Assembly: GCF_004297405.1 (NCBI RefSeq)
Contig: NZ_SCVC01000032.1
Coordinates: 124,001-188,000, forward strand
DNA length: 64,000 bases
Origin: Reyranella sp.
Lineage (GTDB): Bacteria; Pseudomonadota; Alphaproteobacteria; Reyranellales; Reyranellaceae
Reading direction: 5' to 3'
The notes below the pieces were generated by a model. It saw only the letters and a program-made list of their open reading frames with translations. It did no database searches and was not told where the DNA came from. Shown one piece after another: positions 7,655 to 16,335 of the stretch (positions are counted from its first letter, which is position 1; each line of letters starts with the position of its first letter). Position numbers and translations under genes: made by a program.

Positions 7655-8737
7655 GTGGACAGCCGGCAGCTTGACGACCAGGAAAATGACTCAGAGGTTG
7701 GTGCCGTACTCGGCCATGGCGCACGTGTTTTGCCGGCTGTGACGGTCGATACCTACAACGAGGAACTGCGCGATTCGGAAGGCTTTGTCGGTGATCGCGC
7801 CAGTGGGCGCGCCTTCCGGGCAATCCTCGACGACTGGCGCGACCGCGTCGTGAGCGCGCTGGGTGAAGACCCGTTCGGCGATACGCCGACCGACGAGATC
7901 TCGAAATCCAAGCTCGACAAGGCTTTGAGCGGCGACGAAACCGTTGCGGCGGGTCTCGTGCACACCGCCGTCGAGGAATTCGCCCACGAGTTGGCCACGG
8001 TGGTGCGCCGCTTCCTGCGCCTCAAGGATTGGCACGGCACGGAGCGCATCGTGATCGGCGGTGGCTTGAGCTCAAGCCACATCGGCCAGCTCGCCATGGG
8101 CCGAGCACAGATCATCCTCGCCGGCGAAAGCGCCACCGTCGAACTGCGTCCCATCTCCAATCATCCTGACGAGGCGGGCCTGATCGGCGCTGTCCAGCTC
8201 GCGCCGAGTTGGATGCTTGCCGGCCACGATGCCATCGCCGCCGTCGACATCGGCGGCACGAACATCAGAGTTGGTATCGTCGAACTCAAGATGCGCAAGG
8301 GCGACGTCTCTAAAGCCGCCGTATGGAAATCGCAGCATTGGCGACACCGTGACGACGAACCGAGTCGCGAGGAAGCCATCCAGCGGTTGGCGGAGATGGT
8401 GACCGATCTGATGGAGCGCGCGATCGACGCAAAGCTCAAGGTCGCGCCCTTTGTCGGTATCGGCTGTCCAGGCCTGATCGACGAGCGTGGCATAATCCTG
8501 AACGGCGGACAGAATCTGCCTGGGAATTGGGAGGAGGAGGGCTTCCGGCTCGACGCCGCTTTGGCGGGGAAACTGCCACGCATAGACAGTCACCAACCGA
8601 CGGTGCTGTTGCACAACGATGCCGTGGTCCAGGGCTTGAGCGAAGTGCCGAACATGGAGGATGTCGAGCGGTGGGGAGTCCTCACGATCGGCACCGGCCT
8701 CGGCAATGCGCGCTTTACCAACCGGCCGAAAGAGTGA
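7655..8737 (+). CDS. ROK-family protein with apparently circularly permuted domain order
   Basis: From GTG 7655 (ribosome-binding GAGGGAAGG upstream) the protein has 360 residues. The ROK phosphate-binding strand AAVDIGGTNIRVGIVEL lies at about residue 195, not at the N-terminus; it is followed by GIGCPGLIDERG (~269), the catalytic NDA (~321) and GTGLG (~346). The first half ends with ERIVIGGGLSSSHIGQLA (~131) and HPDEAGLIGAVQLAP (~170-184), which in ordinary ROK kinases form the C-terminal end of the chain. The zinc-binding CxCGxxGC motif of ROK sugar kinases is absent. It may be a sugar kinase-like enzyme or a sensor; the substrate is unknown. Confidence 0.8.
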   Translation: MDSRQLDDQENDSEVGAVLGHGARVLPAVTVDTYNEELRDSEGFVGDRASGRAFRAILDDWRDRVVSALGEDPFGDTPTDEISKSKLDKALSGDETVAAGLVHTAVEEFAHELATVVRRFLRLKDWHGTERIVIGGGLSSSHIGQLAMGRAQIILAGESATVELRPISNHPDEAGLIGAVQLAPSWMLAGHDAIAAVDIGGTNIRVGIVELKMRKGDVSKAAVWKSQHWRHRDDEPSREEAIQRLAEMVTDLMERAIDAKLKVAPFVGIGCPGLIDERGIILNGGQNLPGNWEEEGFRLDAALAGKLPRIDSHQPTVLLHNDAVVQGLSEVPNMEDVERWGVLTIGTGLGNARFTNRPKE

Positions 8738-8746
8738 GCCTTCGGG

Positions 8747-9460
8747 TTAGAAGCCGGCCTCGCTGACGATTCGCTGCGTCTTCTCGCGCAGTACACCGAC
8801 GCATTCGCAGGCGCTGCGCTCGAGCCCGGCACGATCGAGAATGGCGATCTTGCCGCGCTGATACCGGATCAGACCAGTCTGCTGTAGTTCGTAGGCAATC
8901 AGGCTCACCGTCGGGCGGCGAACGGCGAGCATCTGGGCCAGAAAATCATGCGTTAGCCGGATGACGTCCTCGCCAACGCGATCCTGCACCTGCACGATCC
9001 AGCGGCACAGACGGCGCTCCGCCGTGTGAAGAGCGTTGCAGGCCGCGGTCTGCTGCATCTGCGCCAACATCAGCTCGCCGCCGAGTAGCGCTGTCTTGCG
9101 CAGGATCGCGCTCTGTTCGATGACGCTGCGGAAGTCAGCGACCGACAGGCGCCATGCCGTCGCATCGATTTGGACAATTGCCCGTGCCGTGGCGCGGTGA
9201 GGGCCGAATGCCGCTAGGGCGCCGAGAATGGCTTCGCGCCCCAATGTAACTGTCTCGATGGCCGCGCCATCCTGCATGGCGGCGACGAGAGAGATCATGC
9301 CGCTTTCGACGAAATAGACATGTTCAACACGCTGCTCCGGCTCCTGCAGCACCAATCCGTGGGGCAAGCGATGGAAGGAGAGCAGACCTTTGAGCATTGT
9401 CTGCTCAGTCGCCGGTAATGCCGCGAGGAAAAGGTTCTTAGAATCAAGGACAGACGTCAC
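8747..9460 (-). CDS. Crp/Fnr-family transcriptional regulator
   Basis: From GTG 9460 (GAGGA ten bases upstream) this is a 237-residue regulator. Residues ~25-135 form the cyclic-nucleotide-binding-like beta barrel (EQRVEHVYFVESGMISLVAA; RATARAIVQIDATAWRL). Residues ~160-225 hold a Crp-type winged helix-turn-helix (LTHDFLAQMLAVRRPTVSLI). No FNR-type N-terminal cysteine cluster is seen, so it is not an iron-sulfur oxygen sensor. An upstream ATG at 9610 would add 50 residues without family similarity, so the shorter start is preferred. Its 3' end faces the ROK gene with a nine-base gap. Confidence 0.85.
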   Translation of the reverse strand: MTSVLDSKNLFLAALPATEQTMLKGLLSFHRLPHGLVLQEPEQRVEHVYFVESGMISLVAAMQDGAAIETVTLGREAILGALAAFGPHRATARAIVQIDATAWRLSVADFRSVIEQSAILRKTALLGGELMLAQMQQTAACNALHTAERRLCRWIVQVQDRVGEDVIRLTHDFLAQMLAVRRPTVSLIAYELQQTGLIRYQRGKIAILDRAGLERSACECVGVLREKTQRIVSEAGF

Positions 9461-9651
9461 TACGGCAGTTTCCTCGTTCGCTGGGGCACCGCAGTGACTC
9501 TCGCGCGTACTCTGTTGGACAACTTTTGCAACCACGCGACTGTATGTCGTTGATCGAGGCTTGGTCGGTTCCGTAGCGAACACTGGGCGAGGGGCATGTC
9601 TTGGGTTCATTGGGACGGTCCATCGTCAGTCGGAACAAAAAGGAGGGAGGA

Positions 9652-9945
9652 TCAGAACGGCAGAGAACGTCCATGCGGTAGCCGGCGCCCCAGCCGATCC
9701 CGTTTCACGGGAGCAACTGGCGATGCTTCCGCAACCTTCTCCCTGGTGTCGTTACCGGTCAGGGCAGCCTGTGCATGGCGTCGTCCCAACGCAGTGAGCC
9801 TGGGACCGGCTGGGCCATCATGCAGCAGGCCGAGCAACTCCAGGCGCAACCGATGGGCAGAAGGCAGCTTCACGGCCTGTCCTACGGACAGAGCCCGCAG
9901 GAGACGCTGCTCCTCTCCGCTGATCCGCATCTGTGCGGTCGGCAT
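9652..9945 (-). CDS. Small hypothetical protein
   Basis: A 97-residue candidate (MPTAQMRISGEEQRLLRALS...). Its central part (LPSAHRLRLELLGLLHDGPAGPR) looks like the recognition-to-wing portion of a small winged-helix or MarR-like fold, but there is no clear match. The C-terminal third is Arg-rich and poorly structured, so the reading frame may be degenerate there. It sits alone between the Crp/Fnr gene and the alpha/beta hydrolase on the same strand. The flanking stretches 9461-9651 and 9946-10030 show no gene. Confidence 0.45.
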   Translation of the reverse strand: MPTAQMRISGEEQRLLRALSVGQAVKLPSAHRLRLELLGLLHDGPAGPRLTALGRRHAQAALTGNDTREKVAEASPVAPVKRDRLGRRLPHGRSLPF

Positions 9946-10030
9946 TCGTCTTGGCTCCTCGGTAGTGGTTCAGCCAAAACAACGTGCCCTTTGAAGCCGA
10001 GTTCCCTTCCGGAAGAAGCGTTTTGGGGCT

Positions 10031-11020
10031 CTAATCGCCTGCGATGGCTCGCCAGGCGTCGGTAACGACTTTCTGGCCACGGGCGTCCTGAACGAGGGCG
10101 AAATGCTGAACGCCGTCCACAGCCATGATAACGACTTGTGGGTTGGCGGTAGCCATCTTTCGGGCGCGCGGATGTGCCGGCGACACCTCGTCATCCGGCA
10201 GAGCCACGATAGTGGTCGGACGATTGATTCGTGCCGCCGCTTCCGGCCATGTCCCGTCGACGTGGAGGCTCATGCGCATCCGATACGTGTAAGCTGGCGA
10301 ACAGCGTGCATCGGGCTGGCAGGGCCGTGCGTATCGAGCAACCACCAAATCTTGGAACCAAGGCAGGCCGAGCCATTCGAGGGTGCGTAAAGCGAGAATG
10401 CGCGGCTTGGCGATGGCCACCCACGCGTTGCCGCTACTGGGCGACAGAGCCGTGTCGCGGGGAATAAACGGCGTCAGCGCGAGATAGGAGTCGAACAGAT
10501 CGCGGTTTGGACCGCTGGCGATACGTAGCGCGAATCCTCCGCCAACCGAAAAACCGGCCAGCGTCAGGTGCGTGCCGGGTCCTTGGAGGCCAGTGGCCTG
10601 TAGAAAGTCTTTCAGATCGTCGTCGAGCTGCCCGACATAGGAGACATCACCGTTGCGCGTGCCGCTGCCGCCATGGCCGCGCAGATCCAGGGAGTAGACC
10701 GTCGCGCCGGCGCGACGCAGCGTTTCGGCCTCGTCGTGCACATCGTAACTGGTGCCCGTCGAGCCATGGATCAGGACGACGATTCGCCCTTCCTGGCCGG
10801 GATAGAGACGATAAGCGAGCGGCGCACCGTCGCGCGCTGTTACGATGTTGAGCGTTGGTACCCAAGCCAACGGGAAATCCGGGGGTGCCGGAGCCCGGGC
10901 GCTGGCGGGACTGAGCTGCTGGGGTGAGCTGAACGCGACCGCAGCGGCGAGTGTCATCAAGCCGCCGGCGGCGACTCCGGCGGCCACGAAGAAGACTCGT
11001 TGAATCCACCATGCAGCCAC
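10031..11020 (-). CDS. Membrane-anchored alpha/beta hydrolase
   Basis: From GTG 11020 the protein has 329 residues: one N-terminal membrane or signal segment (VFFVAAGVAAGGLMTLAAAV), then an alpha/beta-hydrolase domain. The oxyanion region IVVLIHGSTGTS, the SLDLRGHGGSG turn, the nucleophile elbow GFSVGGG, the acid in ALPDDEVSP and the His in GVQHFAL are all visible, so a complete Ser-Asp-His triad is present. It is probably a periplasmic-side esterase or lysophospholipase-like enzyme; the substrate is unknown. Longer in-frame starts run into the divergent response regulator's upstream region and are less likely. Confidence 0.82.
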   Translation of the reverse strand: MAAWWIQRVFFVAAGVAAGGLMTLAAAVAFSSPQQLSPASARAPAPPDFPLAWVPTLNIVTARDGAPLAYRLYPGQEGRIVVLIHGSTGTSYDVHDEAETLRRAGATVYSLDLRGHGGSGTRNGDVSYVGQLDDDLKDFLQATGLQGPGTHLTLAGFSVGGGFALRIASGPNRDLFDSYLALTPFIPRDTALSPSSGNAWVAIAKPRILALRTLEWLGLPWFQDLVVARYARPCQPDARCSPAYTYRMRMSLHVDGTWPEAAARINRPTTIVALPDDEVSPAHPRARKMATANPQVVIMAVDGVQHFALVQDARGQKVVTDAWRAIAGD

Positions 11021-11079
11021 TATCCCACTATGCCCGTTATAGGGGTGTCGTTGCCACAAAACCCTGGAAAGGTAGGGGA

Positions 11080-11454
11080 TTGAGTAGTTTGGAAGGACGT
11101 ACCGTGCTGGTCGTCGAAGACGATCCGGCAATTGGCCTGGACCTGCGGATGGCATTGACCCGTGTCGGCGCCGTCATCGTCGGGCCGGCGGGTTCAGTGG
11201 CGGCAGCCTTCGCCGCCTTGGCCGACCAGGCGGTGGACGCCGCCATTCTCGACATCCGCCTGAAGAACAATGAGCTGGTCTTTGCCGTGGCCGATGCCCT
11301 GGCAGCCCTTCGCATCCCTTTTGTCTTCGCCTCCGGACGCTCGGCAGCTCTGATGCCGCTCAAGCACAGCGACCGGCCTTTCTTCGACAAGCCATTTCAG
11401 TCTGCGGAAGTGGTCGAAGCCCTGAGCCAGCTCGTCAATCCATCCCGGGCATAG
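11080..11454 (+). CDS. Single-domain response regulator (receiver only)
   Basis: A 124-residue CheY-like receiver without an output domain. The acidic pair is in TVLVVEDDPAIG, the phosphoacceptor Asp in AAILDIRL, the switch Ser in VFASGRS and the conserved Lys in FFDKPFQ. The start is TTG at 11080, with GGAAAGG seven bases upstream; a second in-frame TTG at 11089 is also possible. No histidine kinase is adjacent. Stand-alone receivers of this type in alphaproteobacteria often act as phosphate sinks or relay intermediates. It diverges from the hydrolase across 59 bases. Confidence 0.85.
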   Translation: MSSLEGRTVLVVEDDPAIGLDLRMALTRVGAVIVGPAGSVAAAFAALADQAVDAAILDIRLKNNELVFAVADALAALRIPFVFASGRSAALMPLKHSDRPFFDKPFQSAEVVEALSQLVNPSRA

Positions 11455-11892
11455 TCAGGGGTGGAAGACGTGCGTCCAAGACGTCCGTTCGTTGCCCATG
11501 TTTACCTGCGTGAACATGCGGCGCTCGTAGCCCGACCCGCATGTATCGGAGCGGATGGTGAAGGCCTGGGGGCTGATGCAGAGCGGTACCGTACCGTTCC
11601 ATTCCCGGCCGGACCGTTTGTCTCGCGCATAGACAAGGTAGGAGAGGTATCTGAGAGGGGCTTGCCATAGCATCGTGCAAGCGCCGGGCGGGAGCTTGTA
11701 CCACCCCTCCGAAATGATGATCCGCTGGCCGTTTTCGGTGGCACCGGTGTTCACGGCTTTGGCCACTTCGATTTCGCTGGCGGTCTGGTTGCAGACCTGG
11801 AAGCCGGGCGGTCCGGGCCGGCGTTGCTGTGCGGCTGCCTCGGTTGCACCGCCCAAGGCCGCCAAAGCCAACAGAATTGCAGCGATTCTCAT
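11455..11892 (-). CDS. DUF1036-family exported protein
   Basis: A 145-residue protein with a signal peptide (MRIAAILLALAALGGATEAAA) followed by a compact Cys-containing domain matching DUF1036: FQVCNQTASEIEVA, ISEGWYKLPPGACTML, YLVYARDKRSGREWNG and PLCISPQAFTI. Four or more cysteines suggest disulfides in the periplasm. The molecular function of the family is not established. The start at 11892 is preceded by GGGGGAG six bases upstream, better than the upstream ATG at 11946. The stop directly abuts the stop of the convergent response regulator gene. Confidence 0.82.
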   Translation of the reverse strand: MRIAAILLALAALGGATEAAAQQRRPGPPGFQVCNQTASEIEVAKAVNTGATENGQRIIISEGWYKLPPGACTMLWQAPLRYLSYLVYARDKRSGREWNGTVPLCISPQAFTIRSDTCGSGYERRMFTQVNMGNERTSWTHVFHP

Positions 11893-12023
11893 GATCTCCC
11901 CCGCGATCTGCCGGCGATCCTGCGACGGCATGGCTTTCTGGCGCAACGACTGAATGTTGCCTCGTTGCCACAGTCGTGGTTTGGTCCGCCCCCATTGGGG
12001 AGTTGGGCAAACAGGAGGAAATA

Positions 12024-12998
12024 GTGAAACGACGCCAATTCATCGCCGCCGGCACGACCGCCGGCGCGCTGGGCCTTACCGCTGGATGGGCACTTCCCGC
12101 CGCGGCGCAGGCGCAGTTCTCGATCGCCACCGGCACCACGGGCGCCGTCTACTATCCGCTAGGCGGGGCGATGGCGAACATCCTGAGCAAGAAGGTGCCA
12201 GGCTGGGCGGTTACCGCCGAAGCGACGGCGGGCTCGGTCGCCAACATGCACATGATTCGCGACGGCAAGGCGCAGATGGCGCTGACCCAGTGCGATACCG
12301 CCTACGATGCCATCAAGGGCCTCGACAAGTTCAAGGACAAGCCCGTCGACTCGCGGACGCTCTGCGTCGTCTACCCGAACCTGGTGCACTTCGTGACCAT
12401 GGAGGGTACCGGCATCAACAAGCTCTCCGACATCAAGGGCAAGCGCATCTCGACCAGCGCGCCGGTCAGCGGCTCCGAAGTCATGGCGTTGCGCATCATC
12501 GAGGAACTCGGCCTCAAGCTCTCCGACATCAAGCGTGAGCGCCTGTCGCCGGCCGAGAGCACCAACGCCATGAAGGACGGTAAGCTCGACGGCTACTTCT
12601 TCAACGGCGGCCCGCCGGTCGCGGCGATCACCGACTTGGCGGCCACGCAGGGCATCAAGATCAAGCTGATCCCGACGGCCGACCTGGTGCCCGCCCTGAA
12701 CAAAAAGTACGGCCCGGTCTTCGCCGCGAGCGAGATCAAGGCCAAGGCCTATCCCCATCAGGATGCCGCGGTGCCCGTCATCGCCATCTGGAACATCCTG
12801 ATCGTGCCGGCCTCGATGAAGGACGATCAGGCCTACACGATCATCAAGACCCTGTGGGACAACCACGGCGACCTCGTGGCCACCCACAAGGCGTCGACCG
12901 ACATGACGCCCGAGAATCAGAAGACGGCCAATTCGTCGGTGCCGTTCCATCCGGGCGCGATCAAGTTCTTCAACGAGAAGGGCATCAAGCTCTCGTAA
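12024..12998 (+). CDS. TAXI-family TRAP transporter solute receptor
   Basis: A 324-residue periplasmic binding protein with a twin-arginine leader (VKRRQFIAAGTTAGALGL, cleavage after AAAQA). The mature start FSIATGTTGAVYYPLGGAMA is the TAXI hallmark. The body has the type II periplasmic binding fold (IKGKRISTSAPVSGSEVMA; LDGYFFNGGPPVAAI). It captures a small organic acid (glutamate, 2-oxoglutarate or similar in known cases) for the fused TRAP permease encoded next. GTG start with an excellent AGGAGGAA ribosome-binding site. A perfect 12-bp hairpin separates it from the permease gene, which should favour high receptor and low permease output. Confidence 0.92.
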   Translation: MKRRQFIAAGTTAGALGLTAGWALPAAAQAQFSIATGTTGAVYYPLGGAMANILSKKVPGWAVTAEATAGSVANMHMIRDGKAQMALTQCDTAYDAIKGLDKFKDKPVDSRTLCVVYPNLVHFVTMEGTGINKLSDIKGKRISTSAPVSGSEVMALRIIEELGLKLSDIKRERLSPAESTNAMKDGKLDGYFFNGGPPVAAITDLAATQGIKIKLIPTADLVPALNKKYGPVFAASEIKAKAYPHQDAAVPVIAIWNILIVPASMKDDQAYTIIKTLWDNHGDLVATHKASTDMTPENQKTANSSVPFHPGAIKFFNEKGIKLS

Positions 12999-13012
12999 CG
13001 CGATCGACAATG

Positions 13013-13044
13013 AACGGGGCTCCCGATGCCATGGGAGCCCCGTT
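13013..13044 (+). terminator. Intercistronic hairpin / partial terminator
   Basis: A perfect 12-bp inverted repeat (13013-13024 AACGGGGCTCCC with 13033-13044) and 8-base loop, followed by TTTCC. It begins 15 bases after the receptor stop and ends 22 bases before the permease start. It looks like an attenuator or 3'-end protector that sets receptor to permease ratio. Confidence 0.7.
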
Positions 13045-13065
13045 TCCATTTGGGGTGGGGGCGAC

Positions 13066-15078
13066 ATGACGGTCCAGGCCGAGCTGCTGAGCGACGAGGA
13101 ACGACGCAAAGTCGAGGAACTCATCGAGCAGGAAGATGGGGCAATCCACAAGTTCGTGGGCTGGTGGGGCAAGGTCCTCACCTTCATCGCCTTCCTGATG
13201 ACCCTGTTCCACCTTTATGCGGCAGCTTCGACCGTCGACACGCAGTCTCTGCGTGAGATCCATGTCGCCTTTGCGCTGTCGCTAGTCTTCTTGCTGTTCC
13301 CGGCGGTGAAGAGCTGGCGCAACAGGATCGCTCCCTGGGATATCGTGGCTGCCGGCCTGGTGATCGTCGTCATCTGGTACATGATGACGGGCGGCACCTG
13401 GACCGATCTCAGCGCGTCCGACGACTTCCTCGACCGTTATGTCTCGCCCACGCCCACCGACCTGATCATCGGCGGCCTGCTGATCCTGCTGGTGCTGGAA
13501 TCGACGCGGCGCGCCACCGGCTGGATCATGCCGATACTGTCGATGCTGTTCCTGGCCTATGCGCTGTGGGGCAACTACCTGCCGGCTCCGTGGACGCACA
13601 AGGGCTATCCGCTGTCCGACATGATCGCCGAGCTCTACATGACGCTGAACGGCATCTTCGGTTCGGCGATCGACGTTTCGGCGACGCTGATCGTGCTGTT
13701 CACCATCTTCGGCGCGATCCTGCAGGCGTCCGGCGCCGGGCGCTTCTTCATCGACTTTTCGCTGCGTGCCATGAAAGGCCAGCCGAACGCGGCAGGCCGC
13801 GCGGTCGTGCTTTCCTCCTTCCTGCTGGGCGGCCCCTCGGGCTCTGGTGTCGCCACCACGGTCACCATCGGCACGGTGGCGTGGCCGATCATGAAAGAGG
13901 CGGGCTACGGAAAATCGGCGGCGGGCGGCCTGTTGGCCGCGGGCGGCCTCGGCGCCATCCTGTCGCCGCCGGTGTTGGGCGCTGCTGCCTTCCTGATCGC
14001 TGAGTATCTGAAGATGTCGTACCTCGACATCGTTCGGATGGCCCTCATCCCGACCTGCCTCTACTACTTCGGTCTGCTGGTGATGACCGAGATCGATGCA
14101 CGCAAGTATGGCCTGCGCGCCGTCGATCCGGCCATCGACATGACCATGGGCCAGCTTCTGACCCGCTACGGCTTCCATTTCACGTCGCTGATCTCCGTCG
14201 TCGTCCTGATGATATGGGGCTTCTCGGCGACCTATGCGGTGTTCTGGTCGATCCTGCTGGCCATCCTGGTGAGCTACCTGCGCAGCGATACGGCACTGTG
14301 GCCGGGCAAGCTGTTCCGCGCCCTTGCCGACGGTTCCATCCAGGCGCTGGGCGTCGCGGCCACTTGCGCTTGCGCCGGCATCATCGTCGGCGTCATCACC
14401 AAGACCGGTCTGGCGCTCAAGTTCTCGTCGATCGTGATCGATCTCGCCGGCGGTTCGGTCTTCTGGACGGCGCTCTACACGGCACTGATCGTCTGGGTCG
14501 TCGGCCTCGCCGTGCCTGTGACGGCGTCCTACATCATGTGCGCCGTGATCGCGGCGCCGGCGCTGATCAAGCTCGGCATCCCGGATTATGCCGCGCACAT
14601 GTTTATTTTCTACTACGCGGTCCTTTCGGAAGTGTCGCCGCCGACGGCGCTGGCACCGTTCGCGGCCGCCACGCTCACCCGCGCCGACCCCTACGTCACC
14701 ACTCTGCAGAGCTGGAAATACGCACTGCCGGCCTTCCTGGTACCGTTCATCTTCGTGCTCGACCCGATCGGTATCGGCCTCCTGCTGGAAGTACCGAAGG
14801 ACATGAGCTGGGCCTGGATTCCCTGGGTCACTGTGGGCGCCGCCGGTGGCATCCTGGCGCTCGCGATCGCGGCCCAAGGCCATCTGTGGCGGCCGCTCAG
14901 CCTCGGAACACGCGTGGTCGCGGCTCTGGCGGGAATTGCGCTGACATTTCCGGAGATTGTCGACGATTGGGTCGGCGGTATGGTCATCGCCCGCCTGCTC
15001 GGTCTGATCGTTCTGGCGGGCGTTATCGCCTACGAATATGCCGGCTCACGCCGGGGCATCGCCTCTACTCGAAGGTGA
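13066..15078 (+). CDS. TRAP transporter fused permease (4TM/12TM)
   Basis: A 670-residue membrane protein uniting the small (DctQ) and large (DctM) TRAP subunits, as usual for TAXI systems. A soluble N-terminus is followed by about four helices (VLTFIAFLMTLFHLYAA; VAFALSLVFLLFPAV; DIVAAGLVIVVIWYM) and then about twelve. Conserved DctM segments are visible: FLLGGPSGSGVATTVTIGTV, AAGGLGAILSPPVLGAAAF and SEVSPPTALAPFAAATL. Uptake is driven by the Na+ or H+ gradient, with specificity from the receptor upstream. Its last 14 bases overlap the convergent HlyD-like gene. Confidence 0.92.
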   Translation: MTVQAELLSDEERRKVEELIEQEDGAIHKFVGWWGKVLTFIAFLMTLFHLYAAASTVDTQSLREIHVAFALSLVFLLFPAVKSWRNRIAPWDIVAAGLVIVVIWYMMTGGTWTDLSASDDFLDRYVSPTPTDLIIGGLLILLVLESTRRATGWIMPILSMLFLAYALWGNYLPAPWTHKGYPLSDMIAELYMTLNGIFGSAIDVSATLIVLFTIFGAILQASGAGRFFIDFSLRAMKGQPNAAGRAVVLSSFLLGGPSGSGVATTVTIGTVAWPIMKEAGYGKSAAGGLLAAGGLGAILSPPVLGAAAFLIAEYLKMSYLDIVRMALIPTCLYYFGLLVMTEIDARKYGLRAVDPAIDMTMGQLLTRYGFHFTSLISVVVLMIWGFSATYAVFWSILLAILVSYLRSDTALWPGKLFRALADGSIQALGVAATCACAGIIVGVITKTGLALKFSSIVIDLAGGSVFWTALYTALIVWVVGLAVPVTASYIMCAVIAAPALIKLGIPDYAAHMFIFYYAVLSEVSPPTALAPFAAATLTRADPYVTTLQSWKYALPAFLVPFIFVLDPIGIGLLLEVPKDMSWAWIPWVTVGAAGGILALAIAAQGHLWRPLSLGTRVVAALAGIALTFPEIVDDWVGGMVIARLLGLIVLAGVIAYEYAGSRRGIASTRR

Positions 15079-16063
15079 CACGAGCTTCGCGGCCGAGCAT
15101 CAGCGGCATGCCCGACGGATTGTCGGGTTTGATCTCGACCTCGACCAGGCGGGTGTTCTGCTCACCGAGGTCGGCTTCGGAGCGCTTGCTCCGCTTGATC
15201 GTGAGCGGCGTGCGGACGATCGTTCCGATATGCGCGGTCCGGCTGCCCTGGAAGGTGAACTCGACCTTGCCGCCCAGCTTGAGGCTACGAAGGTGGATCT
15301 CGTCGACGTCGGCGAAGATGCGGATCTGGCTGAGGTCGACGATCTTGGCGATGCCCTTGTAGGGGAAGATGCGCTCACCGGCGCGCGTGTAGATATCGAC
15401 CACGACGCCGTCGAGCGGTGACCGCACCAGCGAGGATTCACGCTCGAGCTTCGCTGCATCGAGCCGCGCCTTGATGATGGTGATTTCCGATTCGATCTGG
15501 GCCAAGTCGGCGGCCAGCACGTCCTTCAGGAACTTGAGCTTGGCCTGCTCGCGTTCGAGGCCCTGCTGGGCGATCGTCGACTGGAGCTGCTTCTGGTCGG
15601 GCGGCGCGCTCGACCGCGACAGCTCGAGGTCCTTGAGGCGGCTCTCTTCCGAGGCGGCCTTCACCGACACTTCCTGCTGGGCGATCTCCGAGGTGCGATA
15701 CCCCGAAACCATCGTCTCGCGCTGCTGCTTAGCCTTGGTGAGTTCGGCTTCGCGCCGCCGTACATCGATGTCGGCCGTGGCGTAGTTGTTGAGCACGGCG
15801 ACGATCTGGTCGCGTTTGACCTCCTGGCTTTCGACGATCTTGAGCTCGACCACCACGTCGCCGCCCATCGGATCGCCGGCGATCACCGCCGTTCCGGCAG
15901 GCGCTTCGGTATAACCACGCGAAATCAGCGGGCCGATCACCTCAGCCTTGTTCTGGGCGTTGCCGATCTGGCCTTCGGACAGCCCCGTCAGCACGACGGC
16001 GCCAATCGCGGCGGCGAGAATCGCTACCACCCCGACCCATGCGAATTTGTTGGTCTGCGCCAT
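15065..16063 (-). CDS. HlyD-family periplasmic adaptor
   Basis: A 332-residue membrane-fusion protein: an N-terminal anchor (FAWVGVVAILAAAIGAVVLT), a lipoyl-like half (GGDVVVELKIVESQEVKRDQ), a long coiled coil at about residues 90-200 rich in Glu, Lys and Gln, the second lipoyl half (LVRSPLDGVVVDIYTRAGE) and a beta-barrel. Such adaptors link an inner-membrane transporter to the outer membrane. No ABC or RND transporter gene is adjacent in this window, so its partner is unknown. A GTG at 16081 would add six residues; the ATG at 16063 is slightly preferred because GGAAAG lies ten bases upstream. Confidence 0.82.
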   Translation of the reverse strand: MAQTNKFAWVGVVAILAAAIGAVVLTGLSEGQIGNAQNKAEVIGPLISRGYTEAPAGTAVIAGDPMGGDVVVELKIVESQEVKRDQIVAVLNNYATADIDVRRREAELTKAKQQRETMVSGYRTSEIAQQEVSVKAASEESRLKDLELSRSSAPPDQKQLQSTIAQQGLEREQAKLKFLKDVLAADLAQIESEITIIKARLDAAKLERESSLVRSPLDGVVVDIYTRAGERIFPYKGIAKIVDLSQIRIFADVDEIHLRSLKLGGKVEFTFQGSRTAHIGTIVRTPLTIKRSKRSEADLGEQNTRLVEVEIKPDNPSGMPLMLGREARVTFE

Positions 16064-16124
16064 CTCGGATTTGCTTTCCACACCCTTAGAAAGCCCGCTT
16101 CCCTCGACTAGGGCAAGGGTGCGC

Positions 16125-16199
<75 letters not shown>

Positions 16200-16335
16200 G
16201 TGCGGGGCGGGGTATGCCACAGCACTGAAGGCCATTCAACCGCTGCCGCCGACCGAAACGGGCGTCGCGCGGCGGCTTGCCGCGCCGCTCGGCCTCTGCC
16301 TACCATTTTGCCAACGAACACAGGAGGAACCCCCC

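Noticed and set aside
8747..9610. Crp/Fnr protein starting at ATG 9610
   Set aside because: The added 50 residues do not resemble the family; GTG 9460 has a good ribosome-binding site and the usual N-terminus.
13282..14883. A 533-codon frame antisense to the TRAP permease gene
   Set aside because: Charged, low-complexity translation with no family features; the permease on the other strand is clear.
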